In this document: positions 1 to 9,174 of the stretch, piece after piece
How the letters are laid out: every line of letters starts with the position of its first letter
Numbering within the stretch: the first letter of the stretch is position 1
DNA from: Streptomyces diastatochromogenes
GTDB lineage: Bacteria > Actinomycetota > Actinomycetes > Streptomycetales > Streptomycetaceae
Assembly: GCF_002242805.1 (NCBI RefSeq)
Contig: NZ_MCGQ01000017.1
Span: 62,001 to 126,000 of the forward strand
Length of the DNA: 64,000 bases
Reading direction: 5' to 3'
The notes under the pieces: generated by a model
What the model saw: only the letters and a program-made list of their open reading frames with translations
The model's database searches: none
Told to the model about the DNA's origin: nothing
Position numbers and translations under genes: made by a program

Positions 1-1007
1 ATCTGGCGGTCGAAGCGGCCGGGGCGGAGCAGCGCCGGGTCGAGGATGTCGGGCCGGTTCGTCGCGGCGATGAGGATCACGCCGCCCTTGACGTCGAAGC
101 CGTCCATCTCGACGAGCAGCTGGTTCAGGGTCTGCTCGCGCTCGTCGTGACCGCCGCCGAGGCCGGCGCCGCGGTGGCGGCCGACCGCGTCGATCTCGTC
201 GACGAAGACGATCGCGGGGGCGTTCGCCTTGGCCTGCTCGAAGAGGTCACGGACCCGGGAGGCACCGACACCGACGAACATCTCGACGAAGTCGGAACCG
301 GAGATCGAGTAGAAGGGCACCCCGGCCTCGCCGGCCACGGCGCGCGCGAGGAGCGTCTTGCCGGTGCCGGGGCGGCCGTAGAGGAGCACGCCCTTGGGGA
401 TCTTGGCGCCGACGGCCTGGAACTTGGCCGGTTCCTGGAGGAACTCCTTGATCTCGTGGAGTTCCTCGACGGCCTCGTCACAGCCGGCGACGTCGGAGAA
501 GGTCGTCTTCGGGGTGTCCTTGGTGATGAGCTTGGCCTTGGACTTGCCGAAGTTCATGACCCGGGAGCCGCCGCCCTGCATCTGATTCATCAGGAACAGG
601 AAGACGACCACGATCAGGACGAAGGGGAGCAGGGAGAGCAGGACGCCGAGGAACGGGTTCTGCTTGGACGGCGAAACGGTGTAGCCGTCCGGAATCTGCT
701 TGTCCTGGTACTTGGTCTGCAGTGTGCCGGCGATGGCCACGCCCTGGTCGCCGATGTAGCTCGCCTGGATCTTCGAGCTGCCCTCGACCTTCTGGCCGTC
801 CTTGAGGGTGACCTTGATGGTCTGCTCGTCACCGGTGGTGAGCTTGGCCGATTCGACCTTGTTCTCGTTGATCGCCGCCACGACCTGGCCGGTGTCCACC
901 GTCTTGTAGCCGCCGGACGAGCCGACGACCTGCATCAACACGACCACGGCAAGGACGGCCAGCACGATCCACATGACCGGCCCACGGAAGTATCGCTTCA
1001 CGTCCAT
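1..1007 (-). CDS. ftsH: ATP-dependent zinc metalloprotease FtsH (C-terminus cut by window edge)
   Basis: Membrane-anchored AAA+ protease that extracts and degrades membrane and short-lived cytosolic proteins. About 335 N-terminal residues are present. A first membrane segment lies near residues 10-27, an extracytoplasmic domain follows, then a second membrane segment near 118-140 and the AAA domain. The Walker A motif GRPGTGKT is near residues 210-217, the Walker B region FVDEIDAVG is near 265-275, and the RPGRFDR part of the second region of homology is at the window edge. The HExxH zinc site lies beyond the window, so its absence is only truncation. I chose the ATG giving MDVKRYF; an in-frame ATG twelve codons upstream (1043) is possible. 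Last gene of the co-directional series dacB-metalloprotease-tilS-hpt-ftsH. Identity is secure, the start less so. Confidence 0.96.
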   Translation of the reverse strand, partial: MDVKRYFRGPVMWIVLAVLAVVVLMQVVGSSGGYKTVDTGQVVAAINENKVESAKLTTGDEQTIKVTLKDGQKVEGSSKIQASYIGDQGVAIAGTLQTKYQDKQIPDGYTVSPSKQNPFLGVLLSLLPFVLIVVVFLFLMNQMQGGGSRVMNFGKSKAKLITKDTPKTTFSDVAGCDEAVEELHEIKEFLQEPAKFQAVGAKIPKGVLLYGRPGTGKTLLARAVAGEAGVPFYSISGSDFVEMFVGVGASRVRDLFEQAKANAPAIVFVDEIDAVGRHRGAGLGGGHDEREQTLNQLLVEMDGFDVKGGVILIAATNRPDILDPALLRPGRFDRQ

Positions 1008-1202
1008 CCATACGGAGCGGTGCCGCCCCGTCCCTCCTGCCATAGTGAGTTTGATAAGACAGTTCTTCTGACGGTACCCCAGCATTGTTGTCCGAAGCCG
1101 CACGGAGTGGCACGGACGGCTGGCATTCCCGTCTCTGCTTGCTCCAACGGCGCGAAACCCGCTGGGGTTCCCGATCGTCTTACAAGGGCTGGCCCGGTTG
1201 GC

Positions 1203-1763
1203 TCAACCGCCGTAGACGTGAGGCGCGAGCGTACCGACGAACGGCAGGTTGCGGTACTTCTCGGCGTAGTCGAGGCCGTAGCCGACGACGAACTCGTTCG
1301 GGATGTCGAAGCCGACCCATTCCACGTCGATGGCGACCTTGGCGGCGTCGGGCTTGCGCAGCAGCGTGCACACCTTGAGGGAGGCGGGCTCGCGGGAGCC
1401 GAGGTTGTTGATCAGCCAGGACAGCGTCAGACCGGAGTCGATGATGTCCTCGACGATCAGGACGTGCTTGCCCTTGATGTCGGTGTCGAGGTCCTTGAGG
1501 ATCCGCACGACACCGGAGGACTGGGTGCCCGCGCCGTAGGAGGACACGGCCATCCAGTCCATGGTGACGGGGGTGGACAGCGCCCGGGCCAGGTCCGCCA
1601 TGACCATGACTGCGCCCTTCAGGACGCCGACGATGAGCAGGTCCTTGCCCGCGTACTCCGCGTCGATCTTCGCGGCCAGCTCAACCAGCTTCGCGTCGAT
1701 CTCTTCCTTGGTGATGAGTACCTGCTTGAGGTCGGCACCCATGTCTTTCGCGTCCACCCGCAT
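1203..1763 (-). CDS. hpt: Hypoxanthine phosphoribosyltransferase
   Basis: Purine salvage enzyme that joins hypoxanthine (and usually guanine) to PRPP to form IMP or GMP in the cytosol. The PRPP-binding signature VLIVEDIIDSGLTL is at residues 101-114 of a 186-residue protein, the normal length for bacterial Hpt. The end, FVGTLAPHVYGG, is the usual actinobacterial C-terminus. I start at the ATG reading MRVDAKDMGADL, preceded by GAAAG; an upstream in-frame start at 1805 would add 14 residues that do not look like the family. It follows tilS by 84 bases and is followed by ftsH. The tilS-hpt-ftsH order is conserved in many Gram-positive bacteria and suggests a shared transcript. Confidence 0.96.
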   Translation of the reverse strand: MRVDAKDMGADLKQVLITKEEIDAKLVELAAKIDAEYAGKDLLIVGVLKGAVMVMADLARALSTPVTMDWMAVSSYGAGTQSSGVVRILKDLDTDIKGKHVLIVEDIIDSGLTLSWLINNLGSREPASLKVCTLLRKPDAAKVAIDVEWVGFDIPNEFVVGYGLDYAEKYRNLPFVGTLAPHVYGG

Positions 1764-1847
1764 CACTTTCGGTCGTCCCGCACTTACGGCCGCTCTTACG
1801 GCCACCGGCTGTCCGGCCCGTCGGAGGGTCGCTCCGTGGGTCGGGAT

Positions 1848-2885
1848 TCAGCCTTGCCGGATAACCAGTCTGCCACCCTGACGCTGGGCGACGACTTTGC
1901 CCGGGAGATTGATGGCTCCCTGACCGCGCCAGCCGGTGATCAGCCGGTCGACCTCCTCGATGTGACGGGCGAAGAGGGAGCCCGCCGGGGCGCCGGCCTC
2001 GATGGCGGCGCGGCGCAGGATGCGGCGGCGTACGGCGGGCGGGAGGGCGTAGAGCTTGGCGCACTCCAGGAGGCCCGTGGCGTCGCGTACGGAGGCCTCG
2101 GCCTGGCCGGCCCAGGCGTCGAGGGCGTCGGCGTCGTCGCGGGAGAGCTGGGCGGTGCGCGCGAGGGCTTCCACGACGCCCTTGCCGAGGGCCTTCTCCA
2201 GGGCGGGCAGGCCTTCGTGCCGCAGCCGGGAACGGGTGTAGGCGGGGTCGGCGTTGTGCGGGTCGTCCCAGACGGGCAGGGCCTGGACCATGCAGGCCTT
2301 GCGGGCGGTCTGCCGGTCGAGGTGCAGGAAGGGCCGCCGGTAACGGCCGCCGGCCCCCGAGACCGCGGCCATTCCGGACAGGGAGCGGATGCCGGAGCCG
2401 CGGGCGAGGCCGAGCAGGACGGTTTCGGCCTGGTCGTCGCGGGTGTGGCCGAGCAGGACCGCGGCGGCGCCGTGGCGCTCGGCCGCGGCGTCGAGGGCGG
2501 CGTAGCGGGCGTCGCGGGCGGCGGCCTCGGGGCCGCCCTCGCGGCCGACGGTCACGGCGATGGACTCGGCGGGGTCGAGGCCGAGTTCGCGCAGCCTGAG
2601 GACGACCTCCTCGGCCCGGAGGTCGGAGCCGGGCTGAAGGCCGTGGTCCACGGTGATGCCGCCGGCGCGGATGCCGAGCTTGGGGGCCTCGAAGGCGAGG
2701 GCCGAGGCGAGGCCCATGGAGTCGGCGCCGCCGGAGCACGCGACGAGCACGAGCGGGGAGGGGGTGCGCTCGTGCCGGCTGGGTTCGCGGGCTTCATCGG
2801 TGGTGCGGCTGAGGTCGGTGAGGAGGTCGTGGAGGACGCGGCGGACCGCCAGGCGTATCGCCGCGACCGCAGGATGGGGACCCAT
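1848..2885 (-). CDS. tilS: tRNA(Ile)-lysidine synthase
   Basis: Modifies C34 of the CAU-anticodon tRNA-Ile to lysidine so that it reads AUA and is charged with isoleucine; essential in most bacteria. The PP-loop motif SGGADS is at residues 51-56, and the adenylation-domain segments GHTRDDQAETVLL and PFLHL follow. The 345-residue length fits the short actinobacterial form with a reduced C-terminal region. The 193 bases upstream (2886-3078) hold no gene I can see and may carry a promoter. It is co-directional with hpt and ftsH downstream. Confidence 0.95.
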   Translation of the reverse strand: MGPHPAVAAIRLAVRRVLHDLLTDLSRTTDEAREPSRHERTPSPLVLVACSGGADSMGLASALAFEAPKLGIRAGGITVDHGLQPGSDLRAEEVVLRLRELGLDPAESIAVTVGREGGPEAAARDARYAALDAAAERHGAAAVLLGHTRDDQAETVLLGLARGSGIRSLSGMAAVSGAGGRYRRPFLHLDRQTARKACMVQALPVWDDPHNADPAYTRSRLRHEGLPALEKALGKGVVEALARTAQLSRDDADALDAWAGQAEASVRDATGLLECAKLYALPPAVRRRILRRAAIEAGAPAGSLFARHIEEVDRLITGWRGQGAINLPGKVVAQRQGGRLVIRQG

Positions 2886-3078
2886 GTCCGGTTCCCTTCA
2901 TGAAGTTTTCGGGGGGTGAGCCCGAGGTTCGGTCACTCAGAGTGTGTAGATGGTGACAGAAGCGGGCCGTTCCCCGAGCATTGCACGCCTACCCATGGCT
3001 CACGGTCCCTCGGACGGGTGATTGAAGGGGCGTTCGCCTGCCGTCGGCCGGATTCGTTTCACGACTTCCTCATGCGGT

Positions 3079-4227
3079 TCACGACTCGGCCTTGCGGTGC
3101 ACCCGTGCGACCCAGTCCGCCGGTTTGGCGATCTCCGCCTTGGTGGGCAGGGTGTTGGGAGATGTCCACACGCGGTTGAAGCCGTCCATGCCGACGTGGT
3201 CGACCACGGCACGCACGAAGCGTTCGCCGTCCCGGTACTGCCTGAGTTTGGCATCCAGACCGAGCAGCTTGCGCAGGGCGAGGTCGAGGCGGGAGGCGCC
3301 CCTGGCGCGGCGCTGCTGGAACTTCTCGCGGATCTCGGAGACGGTCGGTACGACGCTCGGGCCCACCCCGTCCATGACGAAGTCGGCGTGGCCCTCCAGC
3401 AGGGACATGACCGCGGTGAGGCGGCCGAGGATCTCGCGCTGGGCCGGGGTCTGCACCAGCTCCACGAAGGAGCGTCCGCCGTCGTCCTCCTCGCCCTCGG
3501 GGCGGCCGCCGGCGAGGGACTGGGCGGCTTCCCGGACGCGTTCCAGGACGGTCATCGGGTCGACGTCGGTCTCCGCCAAGAACGACTGGATTTCACCCTC
3601 CAGGTGGTCGCGGAGCCAGGGCACGGCGGTGAACTGCGTGCGGTGGGTCTCCTCGTGCAGGCACACCCAGAGCCTGAAGTCGTGGGGCTCGACGTCGAGT
3701 TCGCGCTCCACGTGGACGATGTTCGGCGCGACGAGGAGAAGGCGGCCGCCGCCACTCGGTGAATCGGGGGAGCCGCCGGCCGGGAGGTCGCGGGAGGCGG
3801 GGGCGAAGGTCTCGTACTGGCCGAGGACGCGGGAGGAGAGGAAGGACAGCAGCATGCCCAGTTCGACGCCGGTCACCTTGCCGCCGACGGCGCCGAGGAC
3901 GGCGTTGCCGGGGCTGCTGCCGCGGCGCTCCTGCATCTTTTCCAGGAGGGGCTTGAGGATCTCCCGGAAGCCGGCGACGTTCGCGCGGACCCAGCCGGGG
4001 CGGTCGACGACGAGGACGGGGGTGTCGTGGGTTTCCGCGGTGCCCATACGAGTGAAGCCCCGGACGTGTTCCTCCGAGGCTTTCGCGTGCCGGCGCAGCT
4101 CCGCCACGACGGCCCTGGCCTCGTCGCGGCTGACCTCGGGGCCCGGTCGTACGAGCCGTGTCGCGGTCGCCACCGCGAGGTTCCAGTCGACCATCCCGGG
4201 AGATGCGGTGCCACCGAAGCTCGTCAT
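3079..4227 (-). CDS. Zinc-dependent metalloprotease-like hydrolase (DUF2342 / F420-associated family)
   Basis: A 382-residue cytosolic protein of the actinobacterial family annotated as zinc-dependent metalloprotease or 'coenzyme F420 biosynthesis-associated protein'. The zinc-binding HEETH is at residues 191-195, and a downstream glutamate in EGHAD (near 278) is the expected third ligand, as in gluzincin-type folds. No signal peptide is visible. Its substrate is unknown. In actinobacteria it habitually sits between dacB and tilS, as here (69 bases after dacB), so a role tied to cell-wall or tRNA genes is only a positional guess. Confidence 0.88.
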   Translation of the reverse strand: MTSFGGTASPGMVDWNLAVATATRLVRPGPEVSRDEARAVVAELRRHAKASEEHVRGFTRMGTAETHDTPVLVVDRPGWVRANVAGFREILKPLLEKMQERRGSSPGNAVLGAVGGKVTGVELGMLLSFLSSRVLGQYETFAPASRDLPAGGSPDSPSGGGRLLLVAPNIVHVERELDVEPHDFRLWVCLHEETHRTQFTAVPWLRDHLEGEIQSFLAETDVDPMTVLERVREAAQSLAGGRPEGEEDDGGRSFVELVQTPAQREILGRLTAVMSLLEGHADFVMDGVGPSVVPTVSEIREKFQQRRARGASRLDLALRKLLGLDAKLRQYRDGERFVRAVVDHVGMDGFNRVWTSPNTLPTKAEIAKPADWVARVHRKAES

Positions 4228-4296
4228 GTGTCAACGGTACGTGAGCGCTCCCGCTTGGGGCAGGGAGCGGGGGTCGGGTGAGGTGCGGTTTCTCAA

Positions 4297-5898
4297 CTAG
4301 CCGCAGCCACAGGCCGCCAACGCCGTGGCCGTTCTGTCCAGGGCCGACTGGGCCTCCTGGGCGTTGGTCGTGTTGGAGGCCAGGAAGGCGAAGGCCAGGA
4401 GGTGGCCGTCCTGGTCGACGACCGTGCCCGCGAGCGTGTTCACGCCGGTCAGGGTTCCTGTCTTCGCTCGTACGACTCCTGCGGCCCCGTCGGTGTAGCG
4501 GGCGGCCAGGGTGCCGGTGAAGCCGGCCACGGGCAGGCCGGTGAGGACCGGGCGGAGGCCGGGGCGGGCCGGGTCGGCGGCCTTGACCAGCAGGGCGGTG
4601 AGGAGGTTCGCCGTGAGCCGGTCGTCGCGGTTGAGGCCGCTGCCGTCGTGGAAGGCGGCGCCGGACATCGGCAGGCCGAGCTTGGTCAGCTGGGTGGCGA
4701 TGGCCTTCGCGCCGCCGTCGAAGCTCGCCGCCCGGCCGCTCGCCAGGGCGGTCTGGCGGGCCAGGGCCTCGGCGATGTCGTTGTCGCTGTTGGTCAGCAT
4801 GCGCTCGACCAGGGCGGACAGCGGGGGCGAGGAGACGGTGGCCAGGGTCTCGGCGCGGTTGGTGGCCTTGGAGGGGCCGGGGGGCGTGGTCTTGACGCCG
4901 GCCTTGCGGAGGTAGTCCGCGAACTTGCCGGCCGCGTCCGCCGCCGGGTCGCTCACGCGGGTTACCGGGCCGCTGGTGGAGTTGTTGGTGCGGCCCTCGT
5001 CGGCGGTCAGGGCGCTGACCGGGGCGAGGTTGTCGTTGACGCCGACGGGGTGCACGGCGGGGCCGGAGAAGAGCGTGGTGTCGTAGGAGAGCGTGATCTT
5101 GTCGATGCCGCGCTTCTTCAGGGCGGCGGCCGTGTCGGCGGCGAGCGTGCGCAGGCTCGCCCAGCCCTCGGCCTTCGGGTGCGCGGTGAGGGTGGGGTCG
5201 CCGCCGCCGACCAGGACCAGTTCCCCGGTGTCGGGTTCGAGCGCGGCGCGGGTGGTGAGGCGGTGGTCGGGGCCGAGGGCGGACAGGGCGGCGACGGCGG
5301 TGGCGATCTTGGTGGTGGAGGCCGGGGTGAAGGCCCGGTCGGCGGCGGTGCCGTACAGCTGCTTGCCGGTGCTGACGTCGACGACGGCCGCCGCGTGGCC
5401 GCCGCCGAGCGCGGAGACGCCCAGGAGCGGCCCCAGGACGTCCGCGAGGGCCTTCTGGCCCGGCGGGGCCTTCTTGGTGCTGACCGTGCCCGTGGTGCCG
5501 CCCAGGCCCGTCAGGACAGCCGGGGCGCTCGGTGCGGGCCGGGGCCCCCGCGCGCGCGTGCCGGAGTCGCCGTGATCTGCGCCACCTGACCGCTCCAGAG
5601 CGACTGCGCGGTCCCGCTCGGCCGTACGCTGACCGTTGGCGTCCCAGGGGCCGGCGAGGGTCACCACACCGGCGGCCAGTGCCAGCCCGGCGGTGGCGGC
5701 GCCCGCGGTGTACTGCCAGGTCCTGACGGCTCGCGGCCCAGGGAGGTGTGCAAGCCCGGGGCGCACTGCCTTCGTCAGCCGCGCGATCCGTGGTTGCGCG
5801 GCCGTCGCGGCGCGCGCCAGTCGCGGTCGTACGGCGTTCGCGATCCGCACCACATGCGGTCTCGCGGCTCGCCAAGACCTCAGCTCTGGCACGACCAC
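4297..5898 (-). CDS. dacB: D-alanyl-D-alanine carboxypeptidase/endopeptidase, PBP4 (S13) family
   Basis: Low-molecular-mass penicillin-binding protein that trims or cleaves peptidoglycan cross-links outside the membrane. The catalytic SxxK is STTK at residues 194-197; SDN lies in LTNSDNDIAEA and KTG in RAKTGTLTG, the three penicillin-binding motifs in order. Residues about 64-83 form one hydrophobic segment, a signal anchor. Before it lies an unusually long cytosolic tail (about 60 residues) rich in Arg/Ala with a repeated 'RPRLARA/QPRIARL/RPGLAHL' pattern. GTG starts at 5898 or 5892 are both possible; the AAAGGGG sequence is better spaced for 5892. Transcribed away from ppa. Confidence 0.94.
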   Translation of the reverse strand: MVVPELRSWRAARPHVVRIANAVRPRLARAATAAQPRIARLTKAVRPGLAHLPGPRAVRTWQYTAGAATAGLALAAGVVTLAGPWDANGQRTAERDRAVALERSGGADHGDSGTRARGPRPAPSAPAVLTGLGGTTGTVSTKKAPPGQKALADVLGPLLGVSALGGGHAAAVVDVSTGKQLYGTAADRAFTPASTTKIATAVAALSALGPDHRLTTRAALEPDTGELVLVGGGDPTLTAHPKAEGWASLRTLAADTAAALKKRGIDKITLSYDTTLFSGPAVHPVGVNDNLAPVSALTADEGRTNNSTSGPVTRVSDPAADAAGKFADYLRKAGVKTTPPGPSKATNRAETLATVSSPPLSALVERMLTNSDNDIAEALARQTALASGRAASFDGGAKAIATQLTKLGLPMSGAAFHDGSGLNRDDRLTANLLTALLVKAADPARPGLRPVLTGLPVAGFTGTLAARYTDGAAGVVRAKTGTLTGVNTLAGTVVDQDGHLLAFAFLASNTTNAQEAQSALDRTATALAACGCG

Positions 5899-5977
5899 CA
5901 GCCCCTTTCGCGATCACACACCTGCGTGAGGGACACTTAACCACCAGAACTATGTGCTGATCATGGAGGAGCCACCG

Positions 5978-6469
5978 GTGGAGTTCGACGTCACGATCGA
6001 GATCCCGAAGGGTTCGCGGAACAAGTACGAGGTGGACCACGAGACCGGTCGGATCCGCCTGGACCGTCGCCTCTTCACCTCGACCGCCTACCCGACCGAC
6101 TACGGCTTCGTCGAGAACACTCTCGGCGAGGACGGCGACCCGCTGGACGCGCTGGTCATCCTGGACGAGCCGACCTTCCCGGGCTGCCTGATCAAGTGCC
6201 GGGCGATCGGCATGTTCCGGATGACGGACGAGGCGGGCGGCGACGACAAGCTGCTGTGCGTTCCGGCCACCGACCCGCGGGTGGAGCACCTGCGCGACAT
6301 CCACCACGTGTCGGAGTTCGACCGCCTGGAGATCCAGCACTTCTTCGAGGTGTACAAGGACCTGGAGCCCGGCAAGTCGGTCGAGGGTGCCAACTGGGTG
6401 GGCCGCACGGACGCCGAGATCGAGATCGAGCGGTCCTACAAGCGCTTCAAGGAGCAGGGCGGCCACTGA
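5978..6469 (+). CDS. ppa: Inorganic pyrophosphatase
   Basis: Soluble family I pyrophosphatase that hydrolyses PPi and so drives nucleotide, protein and tRNA-charging reactions. At 163 residues it has the usual bacterial length. It carries the metal-binding signature DGDPLDALV, with the N-terminal EIPKGSRNKYE and DYGFVENT segments. I chose the GTG at 5978 (VEFDVTIEIP) because GGAGGA lies 7 bases upstream; the reading frame stays open back to 5954 without an SD site. It is divergent from dacB, and a strong hairpin follows the stop, so it is probably monocistronic. Confidence 0.97.
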   Translation: MEFDVTIEIPKGSRNKYEVDHETGRIRLDRRLFTSTAYPTDYGFVENTLGEDGDPLDALVILDEPTFPGCLIKCRAIGMFRMTDEAGGDDKLLCVPATDPRVEHLRDIHHVSEFDRLEIQHFFEVYKDLEPGKSVEGANWVGRTDAEIEIERSYKRFKEQGGH

Positions 6470-6489
6470 CTGAGGCTCCCTGTTGCCAC

Positions 6490-6515
6490 GGGCCGCACGC
6501 GCACGCGTGCGGCCC
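6490..6515 (+). terminator. Rho-independent-type hairpin after ppa
   Basis: Perfect inverted repeat, 12-base arms GGGCCGCACGCG/CGCGTGCGGCCC with only 2 bases between (so effectively a shorter stem with a larger loop), 20 bases after the ppa stop. There is no U-tract, as is common in Streptomyces. Confidence 0.75.
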
Positions 6516-6577
6516 GTTCGCGCACCCATGCGCATACTGAGCCCTAACGGAATGTTGCGTTCAGGGAGCGGTGCGAG

Positions 6578-8233
6578 GTGACGGAGGCGGAGGACCGCAA
6601 GCCGCGGTCCGACGAGGCGCGGTACGACCCGGAGATCACGTCCGAGTTCGCCATTCCCCAGGGCATCGAGGTCCCCGAGGGCGGCGGTGAGCCGGAGACC
6701 ACGTCCGAGTTCGCTGTGCCGGAGGGGCTGGCGGTGCCGCAGCCGCCGGGTGCCGAGCCGGAGGGGTCTGCGTTCACCCTGCCGAGCACCTACAGCGCCC
6801 AGGACGCCCCGCCCGCGTTCACCCCGGCGACCGGGATACCGGCCGTCAGCCTGATCAAGGACGCGCCCTGGCAGGACCGGATGCGCACGATGCTGCGCAT
6901 GCCGGTGGCCGAACGGCCGGCGCTCGAGCCGGTGCAGCGGGCCGAGGAGGGCGGGCCCGCGATCCCGCGCGTGCTGGACCTGACCCTGCGTATCGGGGAA
7001 CTGCTGCTGGCGGGCGGTGAGGGCGCGGAGGACGTGGAGGCCGCGATGTTCGCGGTGTGCCGGTCCTACGGCCTGGACCGCTGTGAGCCGACCGTCACCT
7101 TCACGCTGCTGTCGATCTCCCACCAGCCGTCCCTGGTGGAGGACCCGGTCACGGCGTCGCGGACGGTACGCCGGCGGGGCACGGACTACACACGGCTCGC
7201 GGCCGTGTTCCGGCTGGTGGACGACCTGACCGACCCGGAGGCCCATGTCTCCCTGGAGGAGGCCTACCGGCGCCTGGCGGAGATCCGCCGCAACCGGCAC
7301 CCCTACCCAGGCTGGGCCCTGACCCTGGCGAGCGGGCTGCTCGCGGGTGCGGCCTCCGTGCTGGTCGGCGGTGATCTGATCGTGTTCGTCGCGGCGGCGC
7401 TGGGCGCGATGCTCGGCGACCGGCTGGCGTGGCTGTGCGCGGGGCGTGGGCTGCCGGAGTTCTACCAGTTCACGATCGCCGCGATGCCGCCCGCTGCGAT
7501 CGGTGTGGCGTTCGCGCTGGCACACGTCGACGTGGCGGCGTCCGCGGTCGTCACCGGTGGGCTCTTCGCGCTGCTGCCGGGGCGGGCGCTGGTGGCGGGC
7601 GTGCAGGACGGGCTGACCGGCTTCTACATCACCGCGGCCGCCCGCCTGCTGGAGGTCATGTACTTCTTCGTCGGCATCGTCATCGGTGTGCTGCTCGTCC
7701 TGTACTTCGGTGTGAAGGTGGGCGGCAAGCTGAACCCGGACGCGGCGCTGAACATCTCCGAGCGACCGCTGATCCAGATCGCCGCGTCCATGCTCCTGTC
7801 GCTGACGTTCGCCGTGCTGCTGCAGCAGGAACGATCCACCGTGCTGGCGGTGACGCTCAACGGCGGTGTGGCCTGGTCGGTGTACGGCGCCATGCACTAC
7901 GCGGGCGGCATCTCCCCCGTCGCTTCCACGGCGGTGGCGGCTGGGCTGGTGGGGCTGTTCGGGCAGTTGCTGTCGCGGTACCGGTTCGCGTCGGCGCTGC
8001 CGTACACGACGGCCGCGATCGGGCCGCTGCTGCCCGGTTCGGCCACGTACTTCGGGCTGTTGTCCATGGCGCAGAGCGAGGTCGACAAGGGGCTGGTGTC
8101 CCTGGCCAAGGCGGCCTCGCTGGCCATGGCCATCGCCATCGGGGTCAACCTCGGCTCGGAGATCTCCCGGCTGTTCCTGCGGGTCGGCTCCGCCGGCAAG
8201 CGCCGGGCCGCCAAGCGGACCAGGGGGTTCTGA
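6578..8233 (+). CDS. ThrE-family threonine/serine exporter-like membrane protein
   Basis: A 551-residue protein with the two-part ThrE architecture: a soluble DUF1212-type domain (about 130-240, with ELLLAGGEGAEDVEAAM) running into membrane helices, then a second helical block (about 370-530). The family exports small amino acids such as threonine and serine by proton antiport. The first 125 residues are an acidic, proline-rich cytosolic tail with an imperfect repeat, EITSEFAIPQGIEVP and ETTSEFAVPEGLAVP. The GTG at 6578 has AGGGAGCGG upstream. Its 3' end nearly abuts the convergent dedA gene. The substrate is inferred from the family only. Confidence 0.88.
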   Translation: MTEAEDRKPRSDEARYDPEITSEFAIPQGIEVPEGGGEPETTSEFAVPEGLAVPQPPGAEPEGSAFTLPSTYSAQDAPPAFTPATGIPAVSLIKDAPWQDRMRTMLRMPVAERPALEPVQRAEEGGPAIPRVLDLTLRIGELLLAGGEGAEDVEAAMFAVCRSYGLDRCEPTVTFTLLSISHQPSLVEDPVTASRTVRRRGTDYTRLAAVFRLVDDLTDPEAHVSLEEAYRRLAEIRRNRHPYPGWALTLASGLLAGAASVLVGGDLIVFVAAALGAMLGDRLAWLCAGRGLPEFYQFTIAAMPPAAIGVAFALAHVDVAASAVVTGGLFALLPGRALVAGVQDGLTGFYITAAARLLEVMYFFVGIVIGVLLVLYFGVKVGGKLNPDAALNISERPLIQIAASMLLSLTFAVLLQQERSTVLAVTLNGGVAWSVYGAMHYAGGISPVASTAVAAGLVGLFGQLLSRYRFASALPYTTAAIGPLLPGSATYFGLLSMAQSEVDKGLVSLAKAASLAMAIAIGVNLGSEISRLFLRVGSAGKRRAAKRTRGF

Positions 8234-8238
8234 GCCGC

Positions 8239-9174
8239 CTAGTGGTTCCGGGGGTACCCGTTCTGGTCGTACTGCTGCTGCGGGTACTGCTGCTGGTCGT
8301 AGTACTGGTTGTCGTAGCCCTGGTGGCCCTGCTGACCCTGCTGGCCCTGGTTGTCGTAGCCCTGGTTCCAGTACTGCTGCTGGTCCTGCTGCGGCTGGTA
8401 CGGCTGCTGCTGCTGGTACGACTGCGGCTGGTACGGCTGCTGGTAGGGCTGCTCCGGCTCGATGCGGCGGAGCTGAGTCGTGGCGTCGTCCATGACCGGG
8501 GCGTGCTGGTACTGGGGCTGCTGGGGAGGCTGAGGCGTCTCCTGCCGGGCCTTCTTCTCCTTGCCGCGCGCGCGGAGGAACTCGATCGCGATCGGGACCA
8601 CCGAGATGAGGACGATCAGGATGAGCATCGCCTCGATGTTCTTCTTGACGAAGTCGATGTTGCCGAGCCAGGAGCCGAGCAGGGTGACGCCCGCGCCCCA
8701 CAGGACGCCGCCGATGACGTTGAAGGTCAGGAACGAGCGGTACTTCATGCCGCTGACGCCGGCGATGATCGGCGTGAACGTGCGCACGATGGGCACGAAG
8801 CGGGCCAGGACCAGGGACTTGGGGCCGTACTTCTCGAAGAACTCGTGCGCCTTGGTGACGTTCTCCTGCTTGAAGAGGCGGGAGTCCGGGCGGTTGAAGA
8901 GGGACGGGCCGACCTTCTTGCCGAACATGTAGCCCGCCTGGTCACCGAGGATCGCGGCGAGGCAGATCAGGCCGATCGCGCCCCACAGCGGGAAGTCCAG
9001 GTCCCCGGACGTGATCAGCAGACCGCAGGTGAACAGCAGCGAGTCGCCCGGCAGGAAGAAACCGATGAGCAGACCGGACTCGGCGAAGACGATGAGCAGC
9101 AAGCCCCAGATGCTGTACGTGTCGAGCAGGTAGTTGGGATCCAGCCAGCTCGGGCCGAGGGCGAGTGTCATCAC
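8239..9174 (-). CDS. DedA/SNARE-associated family membrane protein with Gln/Tyr-rich tail
   Basis: DedA proteins are small polytopic membrane proteins, several of which are now linked to flipping of polyprenyl-phosphate or phospholipid. The family core is at residues about 20-200: FAESGLLIGFFLPGDSLL near the N-terminus and the RFVPIVRTFTP motif with its conserved Arg residues. Unlike the usual ~210-residue DedA, this one continues for about 100 residues of low complexity made almost wholly of Gln, Tyr, Pro, Asn and Gly (QPYQQPYQPQ, GYDNQGQQGQQGHQ). The GTG at 9174 has AGGAG upstream. Convergent with the exporter gene and divergent from the YbjQ gene. Confidence 0.92.
   Translation of the reverse strand: MMTLALGPSWLDPNYLLDTYSIWGLLLIVFAESGLLIGFFLPGDSLLFTCGLLITSGDLDFPLWGAIGLICLAAILGDQAGYMFGKKVGPSLFNRPDSRLFKQENVTKAHEFFEKYGPKSLVLARFVPIVRTFTPIIAGVSGMKYRSFLTFNVIGGVLWGAGVTLLGSWLGNIDFVKKNIEAMLILIVLISVVPIAIEFLRARGKEKKARQETPQPPQQPQYQHAPVMDDATTQLRRIEPEQPYQQPYQPQSYQQQQPYQPQQDQQQYWNQGYDNQGQQGQQGHQGYDNQYYDQQQYPQQQYDQNGYPRNH

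Noticed and set aside
1..1007. FtsH without its zinc-protease motif
   Set aside because: The window ends before that domain; there is no evidence of loss.
147..2903. A 918-codon plus-strand ORF over ftsH, hpt and tilS
   Set aside because: It is antisense to three clearly recognised genes and its protein is low-complexity; it exists because high third-position GC removes stops.
3593..8701. A 1702-codon minus-strand ORF
   Set aside because: It runs across parts of six genes on both strands with no recognisable domain; a frame shadow.
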